A DNA stretch of 64,000 bases from Rhodoferax_B sp049316285 (GTDB lineage Bacteria; Pseudomonadota; Gammaproteobacteria; Burkholderiales; Burkholderiaceae_C): NCBI RefSeq assembly GCF_049316285.1, contig NZ_JBMOXA010000003.1, positions 124,001 to 188,000 of the forward strand, read 5' to 3'. Under the pieces are notes generated by a model. The model saw only the letters and a list, made by a program, of their open reading frames with translations, was not told the DNA's origin and ran no database searches. Below, in pieces: positions 50,605 to 63,541 of the stretch (position 1 is its first letter; each line of letters opens with the position of its first letter). Made by a program: the position numbers and the translations under genes.

Positions 50605-52113
50605 CTATGGCGGTACGCGGCCAAACACCTGGCCGATATGCGCCAGCGTGCTGGCATGCCAGGGCTGGAACTGCGCCCAGTTGAAGCGCCATTCCCAATA
50701 ACCTTCCCCCTTGCCGGGCAGGTTCATGCGGTCGGCGGCGCCCAGGCCCAGCACGTCTTGCAGCGGCACGATGGCGGTGTCGGCCACGCTGGCCATGGCG
50801 CTGCGTATCAATGCCCAGTGGATGTCGTGGTCCAGTGATTCCGGCGCGCGGCCCAGGTAGGCGGCGACGTGGCTGCGTTCCTCGGCGCTGGCTTCGTGCC
50901 ACCAGCCCTGGGTGGTATTGTTGTCGTGGGTGCCGGTATAGGCCACGGTGTTGCGGTCGTAGTTGTGCGGCAGGTAGGCGTTGTCGGCATTGCCACCGAA
51001 TGCAAAGTGCAGGATGCGCATGCCAGGGAAATTGAACTGGCGGCGCAACGCGTCCACTGCGGGTGTGATGATGCCCAGGTCTTCGGCGATGATGGCCAAC
51101 GGCCCGAGCGCGGCGTGCACGGCTTCGAACAACGCGGCGCCGGGGGCCGGCAGCCAGCGGCCATGTATGGCCGTGGGCTCGGAAGCCGGCACTTCCCAGT
51201 AATCGGCAAAACCGCGGAAGTGGTCGATGCGCACCAGGTCGACCAGACCGAAGGTGTGGCGTATGCGTGTAATCCACCAGGCAAAACCTTCATCGGCATG
51301 GGCCGACCAGCGGTACAGCGGGTTGCCCCAGCGTTGGCCGGTGGCGCTGAAGTAGTCGGGCGGAACACCCGCGACCACGCGCGCGCGGCCATGGGTGTCG
51401 AGTTCAAACAGTTCCTGCCTGGCCCAGACTTCGGCGCTCTGGTAGGCGATGAAGATCGGTGCGTCGCCGATGATGCGTATGCCGCGTGTATTCGCATAGG
51501 CCTTGAGGCGCGCCCAATGGTCAAAAAAACGCCATTGGCAGAATTTCCAGAAAGCGATGCGTTCGGCGTGTTTTTCTCGCGCCGCCGCCAGCGCCGCGGG
51601 TAACCGTTGGGCCAGCCCATCGGGCCAGGTGTTCCATTCGGCCCAGGCGTGGGACTCGGCCAAGGCCATGAACAGGGCGTAGTCGTCCAGCCAGGCCGCG
51701 TGGGTGGTGCAAAAGCGCTGGTAGTCGGCGAGTTGCTCGGGGGTGGCGCGGGCGCTGAACCGGCGTGCGGCGTTTGACAGCTGCTGCGTACGCCACGGCA
51801 CCATACGGGCGAAATCGACACGGTCGTCACCAAAGGGTGGGTCTGCCCGCAATTCACCTGCGGGCAGCCAGCCCTGTTGCTGCAGATCGGCCAGATCGAT
51901 GAGCAGCACATTGCCAGCAAAGGCCGAACTGCTCATATAGGGTGAGTTGCCCGGGCCTATATCGCCCAAGGGCAGAATTTGCCAATAGGTCTGGCGTGCA
52001 GCGGCCAGCCAATCGACAAAGTGGTAGGCGTCGGGGCCGAAGTCACCCGAACCATGCGGGCCAGGAAGAGAGGTCGGGTGCAACAGGATGCCGCTGGCGC
52101 GCGAGAGGTTCAT
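50605..52113 (-). CDS. malQ: 4-alpha-glucanotransferase (amylomaltase)
   Basis: A 502-residue GH77 enzyme that disproportionates short maltodextrins. It starts with ASGILLHPTSLPGPHGSGDFG, the nucleophile is in LVRIDHFRGFADYWEVP, the acid/base Glu in IIAEDLGIITP and the third acid in YTGTHDNNTTQGWW. Last gene of the minus-strand glycogen operon, 26 bases after glgX; it would re-use the short chains released by debranching. Confidence 0.95.
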   Translation of the reverse strand: MNLSRASGILLHPTSLPGPHGSGDFGPDAYHFVDWLAAARQTYWQILPLGDIGPGNSPYMSSSAFAGNVLLIDLADLQQQGWLPAGELRADPPFGDDRVDFARMVPWRTQQLSNAARRFSARATPEQLADYQRFCTTHAAWLDDYALFMALAESHAWAEWNTWPDGLAQRLPAALAAAREKHAERIAFWKFCQWRFFDHWARLKAYANTRGIRIIGDAPIFIAYQSAEVWARQELFELDTHGRARVVAGVPPDYFSATGQRWGNPLYRWSAHADEGFAWWITRIRHTFGLVDLVRIDHFRGFADYWEVPASEPTAIHGRWLPAPGAALFEAVHAALGPLAIIAEDLGIITPAVDALRRQFNFPGMRILHFAFGGNADNAYLPHNYDRNTVAYTGTHDNNTTQGWWHEASAEERSHVAAYLGRAPESLDHDIHWALIRSAMASVADTAIVPLQDVLGLGAADRMNLPGKGEGYWEWRFNWAQFQPWHASTLAHIGQVFGRVPP

Positions 52114-52139
52114 GGCAGATCACCGATTTCAAGCAAGGA

Positions 52140-54329
52140 TTAAAGAGTTGCCGGCGGCGTGAGATCGGCGCCCGCCACGGCCAGCAGCACCAGGCTGTTG
52201 GCGGGCACGCTGTAAGGGGTTTCGCCCTGGCCATGCCAGTTGGCCTGGCCCAAGGCGTGGCTGGAGTCGAGCACGGCCTGCCATACGCCGGCGGGCAGCA
52301 GAAAGTCCTGTGGCTGCGCCTCGGCGTTGACCAGCAGCAGCAGCGGTGCCGCCGCACGGCCCGGGCGACCAATCAGGCAACCCAGTAAGCGGTTGTGTGG
52401 CGCCGCCCAGGCGTCGCCCTGCAAGGGTGTGCCATCGGCCTGCAGCCAGGCCAGGTCGTGCAGGCCGCGCACGTCGGGGTGGCCGCTGTACCAGCGGTTG
52501 TCAAATGGCAGCGCTTTGCGGCGCAGCCACAACACCCGCGCAGTGAAGGCCACGAGATCGCTGTCGGCCTGGCTCCAGTCTATCCAGGTGGTGGCGTTGT
52601 CCTGGCAGTAGGGATTGTTGTTGCCTTGTTGGCTGTGGCCCAGCTCGTCGCCTGCCGCCAGCATGGGTGTGCCCTGGGCCAGCAAGGTGGTGGCCAGCAG
52701 GGCGCGCTGCAGGCGGGCGCGCAGGGCGAGTACTTCTGGCTGTGCGCTGGGGCCTTCTGCGCCGCAGTTGTAGCTCATGTTGTGGCTATGGCCGTCGCGG
52801 TTGTTTTCGCCGTTGGCCTGGTTGTGGCGTTCGTTGTAGCTCAGCAGGTCGAGCAGGGTGAAGCCGTCGTGCGACACCACGTAGTTCACCGATTCGCTGG
52901 GCGCACGTTGACGTAACTGGTACAGGTCGGACGAACCACACAGGCGCATGGCGAAGCTGCCACGGTTGGCGACCTCGGGAGCACTGTCGCCCGGCAGGGC
53001 GCCCAGCACCCAGAAGCTGCGCATGCCATCGCGGAAGTGGTCGTTCCACTCCAGCCAGCCGCGAGGAAAGCCGCCAACCTGGTAACCGCCGGGCCCTATG
53101 TCCCAGGGCTCGGCGATCATCTTCACGCGCGACAGCACCGGGTCCTGCGCTACCGCTGTGAAAAACGCGCCGTTGCGCTCAAACCCATGGTCACCACGTC
53201 CCAGCACCGGAGCCAGGTCGAAGCGAAAGCCGTCCACATGCATGTCGCTGACCCAGTAGCGCAGGCTGTCCATGACCATTTGCAGCACGCGCGGATGCCG
53301 GATGTCGACGGTGTTACCGGTGCCGGTGCTGTTTTCGTACAAAGCCGGGTTGTCGCTTTGCAGGCGGTAGTAGCTGGCGTTGTCGAGTCCGCGAAAGCTC
53401 AGGTTGGGTCCGGTGTGGTCGGATTCGGCGGTGTGGTTGTAGACCACATCCAGAAAAACTTCCAGGCCGGCAGCATGCAGCGCTCGGACCATGTCGCGGA
53501 ACTCGTCGCGCGGACTGCGGCCGTTCTGGCCGCTGGCCAGCGCAGGGTTGACACAAAAGAAGCCCAGCGAGTTGTAGCCCCAGTAGTTGGTGAGGCCCAG
53601 GCTGTGGAGACGCTCTTCGTCGACCTTGAAATGCACCGGCAGCAGGCTCACGGCCGTCACGCCCAGACGCTGCAGGTGGGCGATGGACGCGGGATGGGCC
53701 AGCCCGGCGTAGCTGCCGCGCAGAGCTTCAGGCAACTGCGGATTGAGCTTGGAGAAACCTTTGACATGCAACTCGTACAACACGGTGCTGGCCAGTGGCG
53801 TATGGGGCGCGGTGTCGTTACCCCAGTCATAGGCATCGTGCACCACGCGGGCCTTCAAGGCTGTGGCCGCGTTGTTGCGGGTTTCCACGTGCTGCAAGTG
53901 CTCGGGTTCACCGGCGAAATGTTCATCGCCCCAGACAAAGCTGCCAACGATGTCGCGGGCATAGGGGTCGAGCAACAACTTGGAGGCATCGAACCGGTGG
54001 CCGCGATCGGGCCGCCAAGAACCGTAGGCGCGCAGGCCGTAGATCAGGCCCGGCTGTGCGCCGGACAAAAAGCCGTGCCATACGTCACCGGTGTGCTCGG
54101 GCAACTTGGCGCGGGCGATTTCGGTTTTGCCATCTGGGCTGAACACACACAGCTCCAGGGCCTGGGCATGGGCCGAGAACACCGCAAAATTGATACCGTG
54201 CCCGTCCCAATGTGCGCCCAGCGGCCACGGTTGACCGGCCTGCAGGCTCAGCACCTGCATGGCGGGCACATTGGGCGTGAGCCCCTTGAGTACGAGTCCC
54301 TTGGGCTGGGTGCGCGTGGGCAGGGTCAT
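52140..54329 (-). CDS. glgX: Glycogen debranching enzyme GlgX
   Basis: A 729-residue GH13 isoamylase-type enzyme that cuts alpha-1,6 branches of phosphorylase-limit dextrin. An N-terminal CBM48 region (PLGAHWDGHGINFAVFSAHA) precedes the barrel with DVVYNHTAESDHTGP, HVDGFRFDLA (nucleophile Asp), MIAEPWDIG (acid/base Glu) and NYVVSHDGFTLLD. ATG 54329 overlaps the glgB stop as ATGA; a codon 18 bases upstream is the alternative. Confidence 0.95.
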   Translation of the reverse strand: MTLPTRTQPKGLVLKGLTPNVPAMQVLSLQAGQPWPLGAHWDGHGINFAVFSAHAQALELCVFSPDGKTEIARAKLPEHTGDVWHGFLSGAQPGLIYGLRAYGSWRPDRGHRFDASKLLLDPYARDIVGSFVWGDEHFAGEPEHLQHVETRNNAATALKARVVHDAYDWGNDTAPHTPLASTVLYELHVKGFSKLNPQLPEALRGSYAGLAHPASIAHLQRLGVTAVSLLPVHFKVDEERLHSLGLTNYWGYNSLGFFCVNPALASGQNGRSPRDEFRDMVRALHAAGLEVFLDVVYNHTAESDHTGPNLSFRGLDNASYYRLQSDNPALYENSTGTGNTVDIRHPRVLQMVMDSLRYWVSDMHVDGFRFDLAPVLGRGDHGFERNGAFFTAVAQDPVLSRVKMIAEPWDIGPGGYQVGGFPRGWLEWNDHFRDGMRSFWVLGALPGDSAPEVANRGSFAMRLCGSSDLYQLRQRAPSESVNYVVSHDGFTLLDLLSYNERHNQANGENNRDGHSHNMSYNCGAEGPSAQPEVLALRARLQRALLATTLLAQGTPMLAAGDELGHSQQGNNNPYCQDNATTWIDWSQADSDLVAFTARVLWLRRKALPFDNRWYSGHPDVRGLHDLAWLQADGTPLQGDAWAAPHNRLLGCLIGRPGRAAAPLLLLVNAEAQPQDFLLPAGVWQAVLDSSHALGQANWHGQGETPYSVPANSLVLLAVAGADLTPPATL

Positions 54330-56518
54330 GCTGGCAGATCCGTCCATTCAAACACCACGGTGGCCAAGGGCGGGAGTGTGAGCAGCAGGGACTGGGGCCG
54401 TCCATGCCAGGCCACGGGTTCGGTGCGCGCAACACCCATGGGTGTGCCGACATTGCTGCCGCCGTAAAAGTGCGAGTCGGTGTTGAGCCGCTCGCGGTAT
54501 TCACCGGCTGCAGGCACGCCCAGCCGGTAGTGGTGCCGCACCTCGGGCGTGAAGTTGCACACCACCAGGATGTGGCTGCCTGGGGTATTGCCGCGACGCA
54601 CAAAACTTAACACGGAGTTTTCAGCGTCCTTGTGTTCTATCCACTCGAAGCCTTCGGGCCGGCCATCCAGTTCGTGCAAGGCTGGTGTGCTGCGGTACAG
54701 GTGGTTCAAGTCGCGCACCAGGGACTGCACACCCGCGTGTTGTGGGTCGGTGAGCAGATGCCAAGGCAGGCTTTGGTCGTGGTTCCACTCGCTGTCCTGG
54801 CCAAACTCGCAGCCCATGAACAGCAGTTTTTTACCCGGGTGGGCAAACATGAAGCCCAGGTAGCTGCGCAGATTGGCAAATTTTTGCCAGCGGTCGCCGG
54901 GCATTTTGCCCAGCAGCGAGCCTTTGCCGTGGACCACCTCGTCGTGTGAAATCGGCAGCACGAAGTTTTCGTCAAACGCGTAGACCAGGCCGAAGCTCAT
55001 TTCGTTCTGGTGGTAGCGCCGGTACAGCGGGTCGCGTGCCATGAACGACAACGTGTCGTGCATCCAGCCCATGTTCCACTTGTAGTGAAATCCCAGGCCA
55101 CCGGCATAGGTGGGGCGCGACACGCCCGGGAACGCGGTGGACTCTTCAGCCAAGGTCATGGCCTCGGGGCGTTCCTTGCCCAGCACCTCGTTCATGCGTT
55201 TCAGGAAGGCAATCGACTCCAGGTTTTCGCGGCCGCCGTGGACATTCGGAATCCAGCCGCCCTCCGGGCGGCTGTAGTCGCGGTAGAGCATGGAGGCCAC
55301 GGCATCGACGCGCAAGCCATCGACGCCAAAACGCTCCAGCCAGTACAAGGCGTTGCCGAGCAGAAAGTTGCTGACCTCGGTGCGGCCGAGGTTGTAGATC
55401 AGCGTATTCCAGTCGTTGTGAAAGCCCTCGCGTGGATCAGCGTGTTCATACAGTGCCGTGCCGTCGAACTGGCCCAGGCCATGGGCATCGGTGGGGAAGT
55501 GCGCTGGCACCCAGTCCAGGATCAGCCCCAGACCTTTGGCGTGGCAGGCTGCGACGAAGCGTTGAAAACCTTCGGGTGTGCCAAAACGTGCCGTCGGCGC
55601 ATACAGGCCGACGGGCTGGTAGCCCCAGGAGCCATCAAACGGATGCTCGCTGATGGGCAGCAGCTCCAGGTGGGTGAAGCCCATGCCTGCAGCGTAGGGG
55701 ATCAGTGTTTCAGCCAGTTCGTCCCAATCCAGCCAGCGGTTGCCGTCTTCGACCTTGCGGCGCCACGAGCCCAGATGCACCTCGTAAATGCTGATCGGTG
55801 CGCCCAGCGCGTTGGCGGCTTGGCGTTCGGCCTTGGCTGGCACCATCGCGGGCATGGCGGCGACCACACTGGCGGTGGCGGGGCGCAGTTCCGCCTGGCG
55901 GGCGTAAGGGTCGGCACGCGGCGGCAGGGCATGGCCATCGGCGGCGCGCAGTTCGAATTTGTAGCGTGCGCCCGCGGTGACGCCGGGCAAGAACAATTCC
56001 CAAATGCCGCGCTCTGCGCGTTTGCGCATGGGGTGGCGCCTACCGTCCCAGAAATTGAAGTCACCGACCACGCTGGCGCGGCTGGCATTGGGCGCCCAGA
56101 CGGCGAAACATGTGCCCACCACACCATCAATGGTGGTGGGATGGGCTCCCAGGACTTCGTAAGGGCGCAAGTGTGTGCCTTCACCAAGCAGCCACAGATC
56201 TGTTGCACTGAGCACCAGGCCAAAACGAAACGGATCTTCTTCGGTGGTGACGCTGCCACCTTGCCAGGTGATGCGCAGCAGATAGTGGTAGGGGGCGGAC
56301 AAGGTGCAATCACCGTCGAAGACCCCGTCTGCGTGTACACGGCTCAGGTTGCCCAGCAGTTGCGCGCTTGTAGGGTGCAGCACCTCGACCGCCAAAGCCG
56401 TAGGCAGGAAGGCGCGTATCGCCACCCGTCCGCCTGGCTGCAGATGTGGGCCGAGAACCGCAAATGCATCGCCGTGGCTGGCTGTACGAATCAGATCAAT
56501 CTCGTGAGATGTCAACAT
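54326..56518 (-). CDS. glgB: 1,4-alpha-glucan branching enzyme GlgB
   Basis: A 730-residue GH13 enzyme that makes alpha-1,6 branches. The N-terminal domain (FAVLGPHLQPGGRVAIRAF) and CBM48 (TCFAVWAPNASRASVVGDFN) precede the barrel with DWVPAHFPTDAHGL, DGLRVDAVASMLYRDYSR (nucleophile), TLAEESTAFP (acid/base) and LPISHDEVVHGKGS. Length is that of the long-N-terminus bacterial form. It lies between glgP and glgX. Confidence 0.96.
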   Translation of the reverse strand: MLTSHEIDLIRTASHGDAFAVLGPHLQPGGRVAIRAFLPTALAVEVLHPTSAQLLGNLSRVHADGVFDGDCTLSAPYHYLLRITWQGGSVTTEEDPFRFGLVLSATDLWLLGEGTHLRPYEVLGAHPTTIDGVVGTCFAVWAPNASRASVVGDFNFWDGRRHPMRKRAERGIWELFLPGVTAGARYKFELRAADGHALPPRADPYARQAELRPATASVVAAMPAMVPAKAERQAANALGAPISIYEVHLGSWRRKVEDGNRWLDWDELAETLIPYAAGMGFTHLELLPISEHPFDGSWGYQPVGLYAPTARFGTPEGFQRFVAACHAKGLGLILDWVPAHFPTDAHGLGQFDGTALYEHADPREGFHNDWNTLIYNLGRTEVSNFLLGNALYWLERFGVDGLRVDAVASMLYRDYSRPEGGWIPNVHGGRENLESIAFLKRMNEVLGKERPEAMTLAEESTAFPGVSRPTYAGGLGFHYKWNMGWMHDTLSFMARDPLYRRYHQNEMSFGLVYAFDENFVLPISHDEVVHGKGSLLGKMPGDRWQKFANLRSYLGFMFAHPGKKLLFMGCEFGQDSEWNHDQSLPWHLLTDPQHAGVQSLVRDLNHLYRSTPALHELDGRPEGFEWIEHKDAENSVLSFVRRGNTPGSHILVVCNFTPEVRHHYRLGVPAAGEYRERLNTDSHFYGGSNVGTPMGVARTEPVAWHGRPQSLLLTLPPLATVVFEWTDLPA

Positions 56519-56598
56519 GGCCCAAACTCTTTTTCTTTCAAGCGCGGTCTCGGCGGGAACGCGCTGCAGCGGTTAAGGCCGCAGCGCAACAGGGCTGG

Positions 56599-59040
<2,442 letters not shown>

Positions 59041-59276
59041 GAATTCCTTTTTGCGTATCGTCAGCTTGGGTCGGCTAAATGCCAACGTAAGGTGTGGCGG
59101 GCATTCGCAGAACAGTCTATGCAGGTGTTATGCCATATCCAAGGCGCTTTGAATCGATGTATGCAAACTTCACAAACCAATTCTTGCATGGCGTCATCTG
59201 CATGCAGCTGTGTTCAGTCTCATTTGATTAAGATTGTTGTGCTCAATGTTGTGGGTGTTCAAAACTGGAGGCGACC

Positions 59277-60539
59277 ATGAAAACGAACGACCTGGCTCAA
59301 AGCCTGGATTTGCCTAAGCGCGCCATTGCGCTGGTCTTGGCCGGGGGGCGCGGCAGCCGCTTGATGAACCTGACGGATAGGCGCGCAAAGCCCGCGGTTT
59401 ACTTTGGTGGCAAATTCCGCATCGTCGATTTTGCGTTGTCAAACTGCCTCAACTCGGGCATACGGCGCGTGGGTGTGATCACGCAATACAAGTCTCACAG
59501 TTTGTTGCGCCACTTGCAGCGCGGATGGGCGTTTCTCAAGAATGAGATGAACGAGTTCGTCGATCTACTCCCGGCACAGCAGCGCAACGACAATGAACAT
59601 TGGTATCGCGGCACCGCCGATGCCGTGCAGCAGAACCGCGACATTCTTGAAAGTTACGGTGCCGATTACATCGTGGTGTTGGCCGGTGACCACATCTACA
59701 AGCAAAACTACGCCTTGATGCTGGCCGACCACGTGGCCAAGGGCCGTGACTGCACGGTGGCTTGTATTGCCGTGCCACGGGCGGAGGCGACGGCGTTCGG
59801 CGTGATGGCCGTTGATGAAAACAGCTTGATCACCAACTTCCTGGAAAAACCAGCCGACCCGCCGGCGATGCCGGGCCACCCGGATATGGCCCTGGCCAGC
59901 ATGGGCATCTACATCTTCAATGCGGACTATCTGTATGCCGAGTTGGAACGCGACATGGCCGATGCAAACTCCAGCCACGATTTCGGCAAGGACATCATCC
60001 CTAAAGCCGTGCGCGAAGGCCGTGCCACAGCCCATCCCTTTGCACTCAGCTTCGTGCCGAACAAAGAGGGAGATGAACCCTATTGGCGCGACGTCGGCAC
60101 GATAGACGCCTATTGGGATGCCAATATCGACCTGACGGCAACCGACCCACAACTCAACCTGTACGACACCCAATGGCCGATCTGGACCTACCAGGCCCAG
60201 TTGCCACCGGCCAAGTTTGTGCATAACCAGGAAGACCGCCGAGGCATGGCCATAGAGTCCGTGGTGTCGGGCGGCTGCATCGTTTCGGGGCAGGTATTCC
60301 GTTCGGTATTGTTCTCCGGTGTGCGTGTGCATTCCTACAGCTCGGTCAATTGGTCTGTGGTGCTGCCGGATGTGAACATAGGGCGGGGGGCACGCATCAC
60401 CCGCGCGGTGATCGACCGTGGATGCGACATTCCCGCCGACATGGTGATTGGTGAAGACGCCGAAGCCGACGCCAAGCGCTTTTATAGGAGCGAGAATGGC
60501 ATCACCCTGGTTACGCCAGCCATGCTGGCAAAGTTGTAA
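59277..60539 (+). CDS. glgC: Glucose-1-phosphate adenylyltransferase
   Basis: A 420-residue ADP-glucose pyrophosphorylase, the committed step of glycogen synthesis. It has ALVLAGGRGSRLMNLTDRRAKPAVYFGG for ATP and activator binding, VVLAGDHIYKQNY for catalysis and EKPADPPAMPG for the sugar phosphate, then a left-handed helix domain (SCIVSGQVFRSVLF-like). A strong ribosome site GGAGG precedes ATG 59277. glgA follows after two bases. Expected to be allosterically controlled by glycolytic intermediates. Confidence 0.96.
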   Translation: MKTNDLAQSLDLPKRAIALVLAGGRGSRLMNLTDRRAKPAVYFGGKFRIVDFALSNCLNSGIRRVGVITQYKSHSLLRHLQRGWAFLKNEMNEFVDLLPAQQRNDNEHWYRGTADAVQQNRDILESYGADYIVVLAGDHIYKQNYALMLADHVAKGRDCTVACIAVPRAEATAFGVMAVDENSLITNFLEKPADPPAMPGHPDMALASMGIYIFNADYLYAELERDMADANSSHDFGKDIIPKAVREGRATAHPFALSFVPNKEGDEPYWRDVGTIDAYWDANIDLTATDPQLNLYDTQWPIWTYQAQLPPAKFVHNQEDRRGMAIESVVSGGCIVSGQVFRSVLFSGVRVHSYSSVNWSVVLPDVNIGRGARITRAVIDRGCDIPADMVIGEDAEADAKRFYRSENGITLVTPAMLAKL

Positions 60540-60541
60540 GA

Positions 60542-62023
60542 ATGAAGATATTGCAAGTTGGCGCTGAGATTTTTCCCCTGCTTAAAACCGGGGGGCTGGC
60601 CGATGTGTTGGGGGCCTTGCCTCAGGCACTGCTGGTTGAAGGCGCTGACGTGCGGCTTTTGTTGCCCGGCATGCCGGCGATCCTGGATGGCCTGGACAAG
60701 AGCCAGGTGGTGTGCGAGATCGGGGCTGTTTTTGGTGCGGCCCGGGTCACCTTGCGCAAAGGTGTGCTGAGCTGCAGCGGTGTTGAAGCCTATGTCATCG
60801 ATGCACCGTATCTGTACCGCCGGCCCGGCAGCCCTTACCAGGCCGCCAACGGCCAGGAATGGCCAGACAACGCGCAACGCTTTGCCCTCTTGGGCTGGGT
60901 GGCGGCGCACCTGGCGGCGGGTGAACTCGATCCAGCCTGGCTGCCCGATATGGTGCATGCACACGATTGGCACGCGGCCATGGCGTGTGCCTATGTCAGC
61001 ACCAATCCGGCGTCTAGCGTGGGCAGCGTTTTCACCGTGCACAACCTGGCCTACCAAGGCCTGTTTGAACCGGGCGACTTTCCGCTGTTCGGCTTGCCTT
61101 CGCGCTACATGATGCCCACCAGTCTGGAGTTCCACGGCCAGGTCTCTTTCATGAAGGCCGGGCTGAAGTACGCCAACCGCGTGACCACCGTCAGCCCCAC
61201 CTATGCGGCTGAAATCGCCACGGCCGAATTTGGTTGCGGCTTGGACGGTGTGATCCGGGCGCGTGGCCGCGAGGTCTCCGGCATTCTGAATGGTGTGGAT
61301 GGCGCCATCTGGGATCCTGCGACAGACGCCTACATCCCCGCGCGTTACTCCGCCGGCTCTGCCAAAACCATGGCTGGCAAAGCGCGCTGCAAGGCCGCCT
61401 TGCAAAAAGCCCTGGGCTTGACGCTGGATGCCAAGGCGCCGGTGTTTGGCGTGGTGAGCCGCCTCACCTCGCAAAAGGGTTTGGACCTGGTGTTGGCCGT
61501 GGTGCCCGAACTGCTCGCCATGGGCGCGCAACTGGCGGTGCAGGGCAGTGGTGACCACACATTGGAGGCCGCCTTTACCGCCGCCGCCGAAGCCCATCCT
61601 GGCCGTATCGCCGTTCGCCTAGGTTATGACGAGGCGTTTGCCCACACCATGATTGCTGGCGCTGACGCTATGCTTGTGCCTTCACGTTTCGAGCCCTGTG
61701 GCTTAACCCAACTTTATGCACTGCGTTATGGCACGGTGCCGGTGGTGCGCCATGTAGGCGGACTGGCCGATACCGTGGTGGATGCGGGCGATGCTGCGCC
61801 AGGCGCCGCCGGTGCACCAGGTGCTACAGGCTTCAAATTTGGCCCCATGCTGCCAAACGCATTGGCCGGCGCCATGGAGCGCGCGGTGCAAGTCTTCCGT
61901 CAACCCGAGCGCTGGGCCCAGTTGCAGCAAAACGCGATGGCGCAGAACTTTTCATGGGGGACTGCGGCCAAGCAGTACATGCAGCTTTACCAATCCATTT
62001 TGTCCGGCGCAAAGGCGGTTTGA
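60542..62023 (+). CDS. glgA: Glycogen synthase
   Basis: A 493-residue GT5 enzyme that extends glycogen from ADP-glucose. The ADP-glucose site is KTGGLADVLGALP at the N-terminus, with HAHDWHAAMA, FTVHNLAYQGLF and the C-terminal FEPCGLTQLYALRYGTVPVVR. It starts two bases after the glgC stop, so translation is coupled. Confidence 0.96.
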   Translation: MKILQVGAEIFPLLKTGGLADVLGALPQALLVEGADVRLLLPGMPAILDGLDKSQVVCEIGAVFGAARVTLRKGVLSCSGVEAYVIDAPYLYRRPGSPYQAANGQEWPDNAQRFALLGWVAAHLAAGELDPAWLPDMVHAHDWHAAMACAYVSTNPASSVGSVFTVHNLAYQGLFEPGDFPLFGLPSRYMMPTSLEFHGQVSFMKAGLKYANRVTTVSPTYAAEIATAEFGCGLDGVIRARGREVSGILNGVDGAIWDPATDAYIPARYSAGSAKTMAGKARCKAALQKALGLTLDAKAPVFGVVSRLTSQKGLDLVLAVVPELLAMGAQLAVQGSGDHTLEAAFTAAAEAHPGRIAVRLGYDEAFAHTMIAGADAMLVPSRFEPCGLTQLYALRYGTVPVVRHVGGLADTVVDAGDAAPGAAGAPGATGFKFGPMLPNALAGAMERAVQVFRQPERWAQLQQNAMAQNFSWGTAAKQYMQLYQSILSGAKAV

Positions 62024-62062
62024 ATTTGTTTGAATCGTGTGATTTCGTCAGACGACAGTGTT

Positions 62063-62068
62063 TACAAT
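62063..62068 (+). promoter_or_regulatory. Possible -10 element upstream of the phosphomutase gene
   Basis: TACAAT lies 52 bases before the phosphomutase start in the 97-base gap after glgA. No convincing -35 is present at 16-18 bases, so a separate promoter is only possible. Confidence 0.3.
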
Positions 62069-62120
62069 CCCGGCAACCTGAACCAGGCTGCCTTCTCATT
62101 TGACCGACAGGAATTGTTCC

Positions 62121-63518
62121 ATGCAGATTGCAGCTTCCATTTTCAAAGCCTACGACATTCGTGGCATCGTGCCGTCTACCGTCACTGAGGCCGTGGCCGA
62201 AGGTATTGGCAAAGCGTTTGGCACCATCGCGTTGGCCGAAGGCGAAAAGACCGTGGCGGTGGGCCGTGATGGCCGTTTGAGCGGCCCTTCACTCAGCTCC
62301 GCCTTGATCCGTGGCCTGGCTTCGGTGGGCATTGAGGTCATAGACGTCGGCTTGGTGACCACGCCTATGTTGTACTACGCGGCCAGCACGCTGTGCCGCA
62401 GTGGCATCCAGGTCACGGGCAGCCACAACCCCAAGGATTACAACGGCTTCAAGATGGTCATGGGGGGGCGCGCCATCTACGGTGAAGAGATCCAGGCCAT
62501 CCGCCGCATGATGGAAGGCGAGACCTGGAAAGAGCAGGCGGGTGGTCAAGTGCGCCAAGCCGATGTGCTCCAGGCCTACACCCAACGTATTGTTTCCGAC
62601 ATCAAGCTTGCGCGTCCGATGAAGATCGTGGTCGATTCCGGCAACGGCATTGCGGGCGCTTCGGCACCAGGCATTCTGCGCGCCATTGGTTGCGAGGTGA
62701 TAGAGCTGTTCAGCGAAGTGGATGGCAATTTCCCGAATCACCACCCCGACCCCAGCAAACCGGAAAACCTGGCCGACCTGATTGCGGCGCTGAAAACCAG
62801 CGGCGCCGAGCTCGGCCTGGCGTTTGATGGTGATGGTGACCGCCTGGGCATCGTCACGCGCGAAGGCGTCAATATTTACCCCGACCGGCAAATGATGCTG
62901 TTCGCCCAAGACGTGCTCACACGTGTGCCGGGCGCCACCATTTTGTTCGACGTGAAGTGCACCCAGCGCTTGGCGCCCGCGATCCGCGAGGCTGGTGGCC
63001 AGCCGCTGATGTTCAAGACCGGCCACTCGCTGATCAAGGGCAAGATGCGCGAAATCGAAGCCGCCGGTGGCCAGGCACCGCTGGGCGGCGAAATGAGCGG
63101 CCACATCTTCTTCAAGGAACGTTGGTTCGGTTTTGACGACGGCACCTACGCTGGCACCCGCTTGTTGGAGATTGTCAGCCGTTCGCCGGACGCCAATGTG
63201 GTGCTCAACGCCTTGCCGAGCAGCTTTTCCACACCGGAACTCAACGTCGCCTGTGCCGAAGGTGAGCCGCCCAAGCTGGTGGCCCAGGCCGTGGCCTTGG
63301 CCAACTTTGCAGCGCCCGCTGAAATCAACACGATTGACGGCCTGCGCGTCGACTGGCCGGACGGTTTTGGCCTGCTGCGCGCCTCCAACACCACGCCCGT
63401 GCTGGTGCTGCGCTTCGAGGGCCAAACCGAGCAAGCCTTGCACCGCATCGAGGCGGACATGCTGCAACTGCTGCGCAAGGTCAAGCCTGACGCAAGCTTC
63501 TCTGCGCCCGCGCACTAG
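62121..63518 (+). CDS. Phosphomannomutase/phosphoglucomutase (AlgC-like)
   Basis: A 465-residue alpha-D-phosphohexomutase. IFKAYDIRGIVP opens it, the phosphoserine loop is VTGSHNPKDYNGFK, the magnesium loop FDGDGDRLGIV and the sugar-ring site GGEMSGHIFF. It interconverts hexose 6- and 1-phosphates and would provide glucose-1-phosphate to GlgC as well as sugar nucleotides for LPS or exopolysaccharide. ATG 62121 follows AGGAAT; the frame from 62100 is longer. Stands between glgA and a heptosyltransferase gene. Confidence 0.93.
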   Translation: MQIAASIFKAYDIRGIVPSTVTEAVAEGIGKAFGTIALAEGEKTVAVGRDGRLSGPSLSSALIRGLASVGIEVIDVGLVTTPMLYYAASTLCRSGIQVTGSHNPKDYNGFKMVMGGRAIYGEEIQAIRRMMEGETWKEQAGGQVRQADVLQAYTQRIVSDIKLARPMKIVVDSGNGIAGASAPGILRAIGCEVIELFSEVDGNFPNHHPDPSKPENLADLIAALKTSGAELGLAFDGDGDRLGIVTREGVNIYPDRQMMLFAQDVLTRVPGATILFDVKCTQRLAPAIREAGGQPLMFKTGHSLIKGKMREIEAAGGQAPLGGEMSGHIFFKERWFGFDDGTYAGTRLLEIVSRSPDANVVLNALPSSFSTPELNVACAEGEPPKLVAQAVALANFAAPAEINTIDGLRVDWPDGFGLLRASNTTPVLVLRFEGQTEQALHRIEADMLQLLRKVKPDASFSAPAH

Positions 63519-63541
63519 CCACCATGGAGTACACGTAGGGC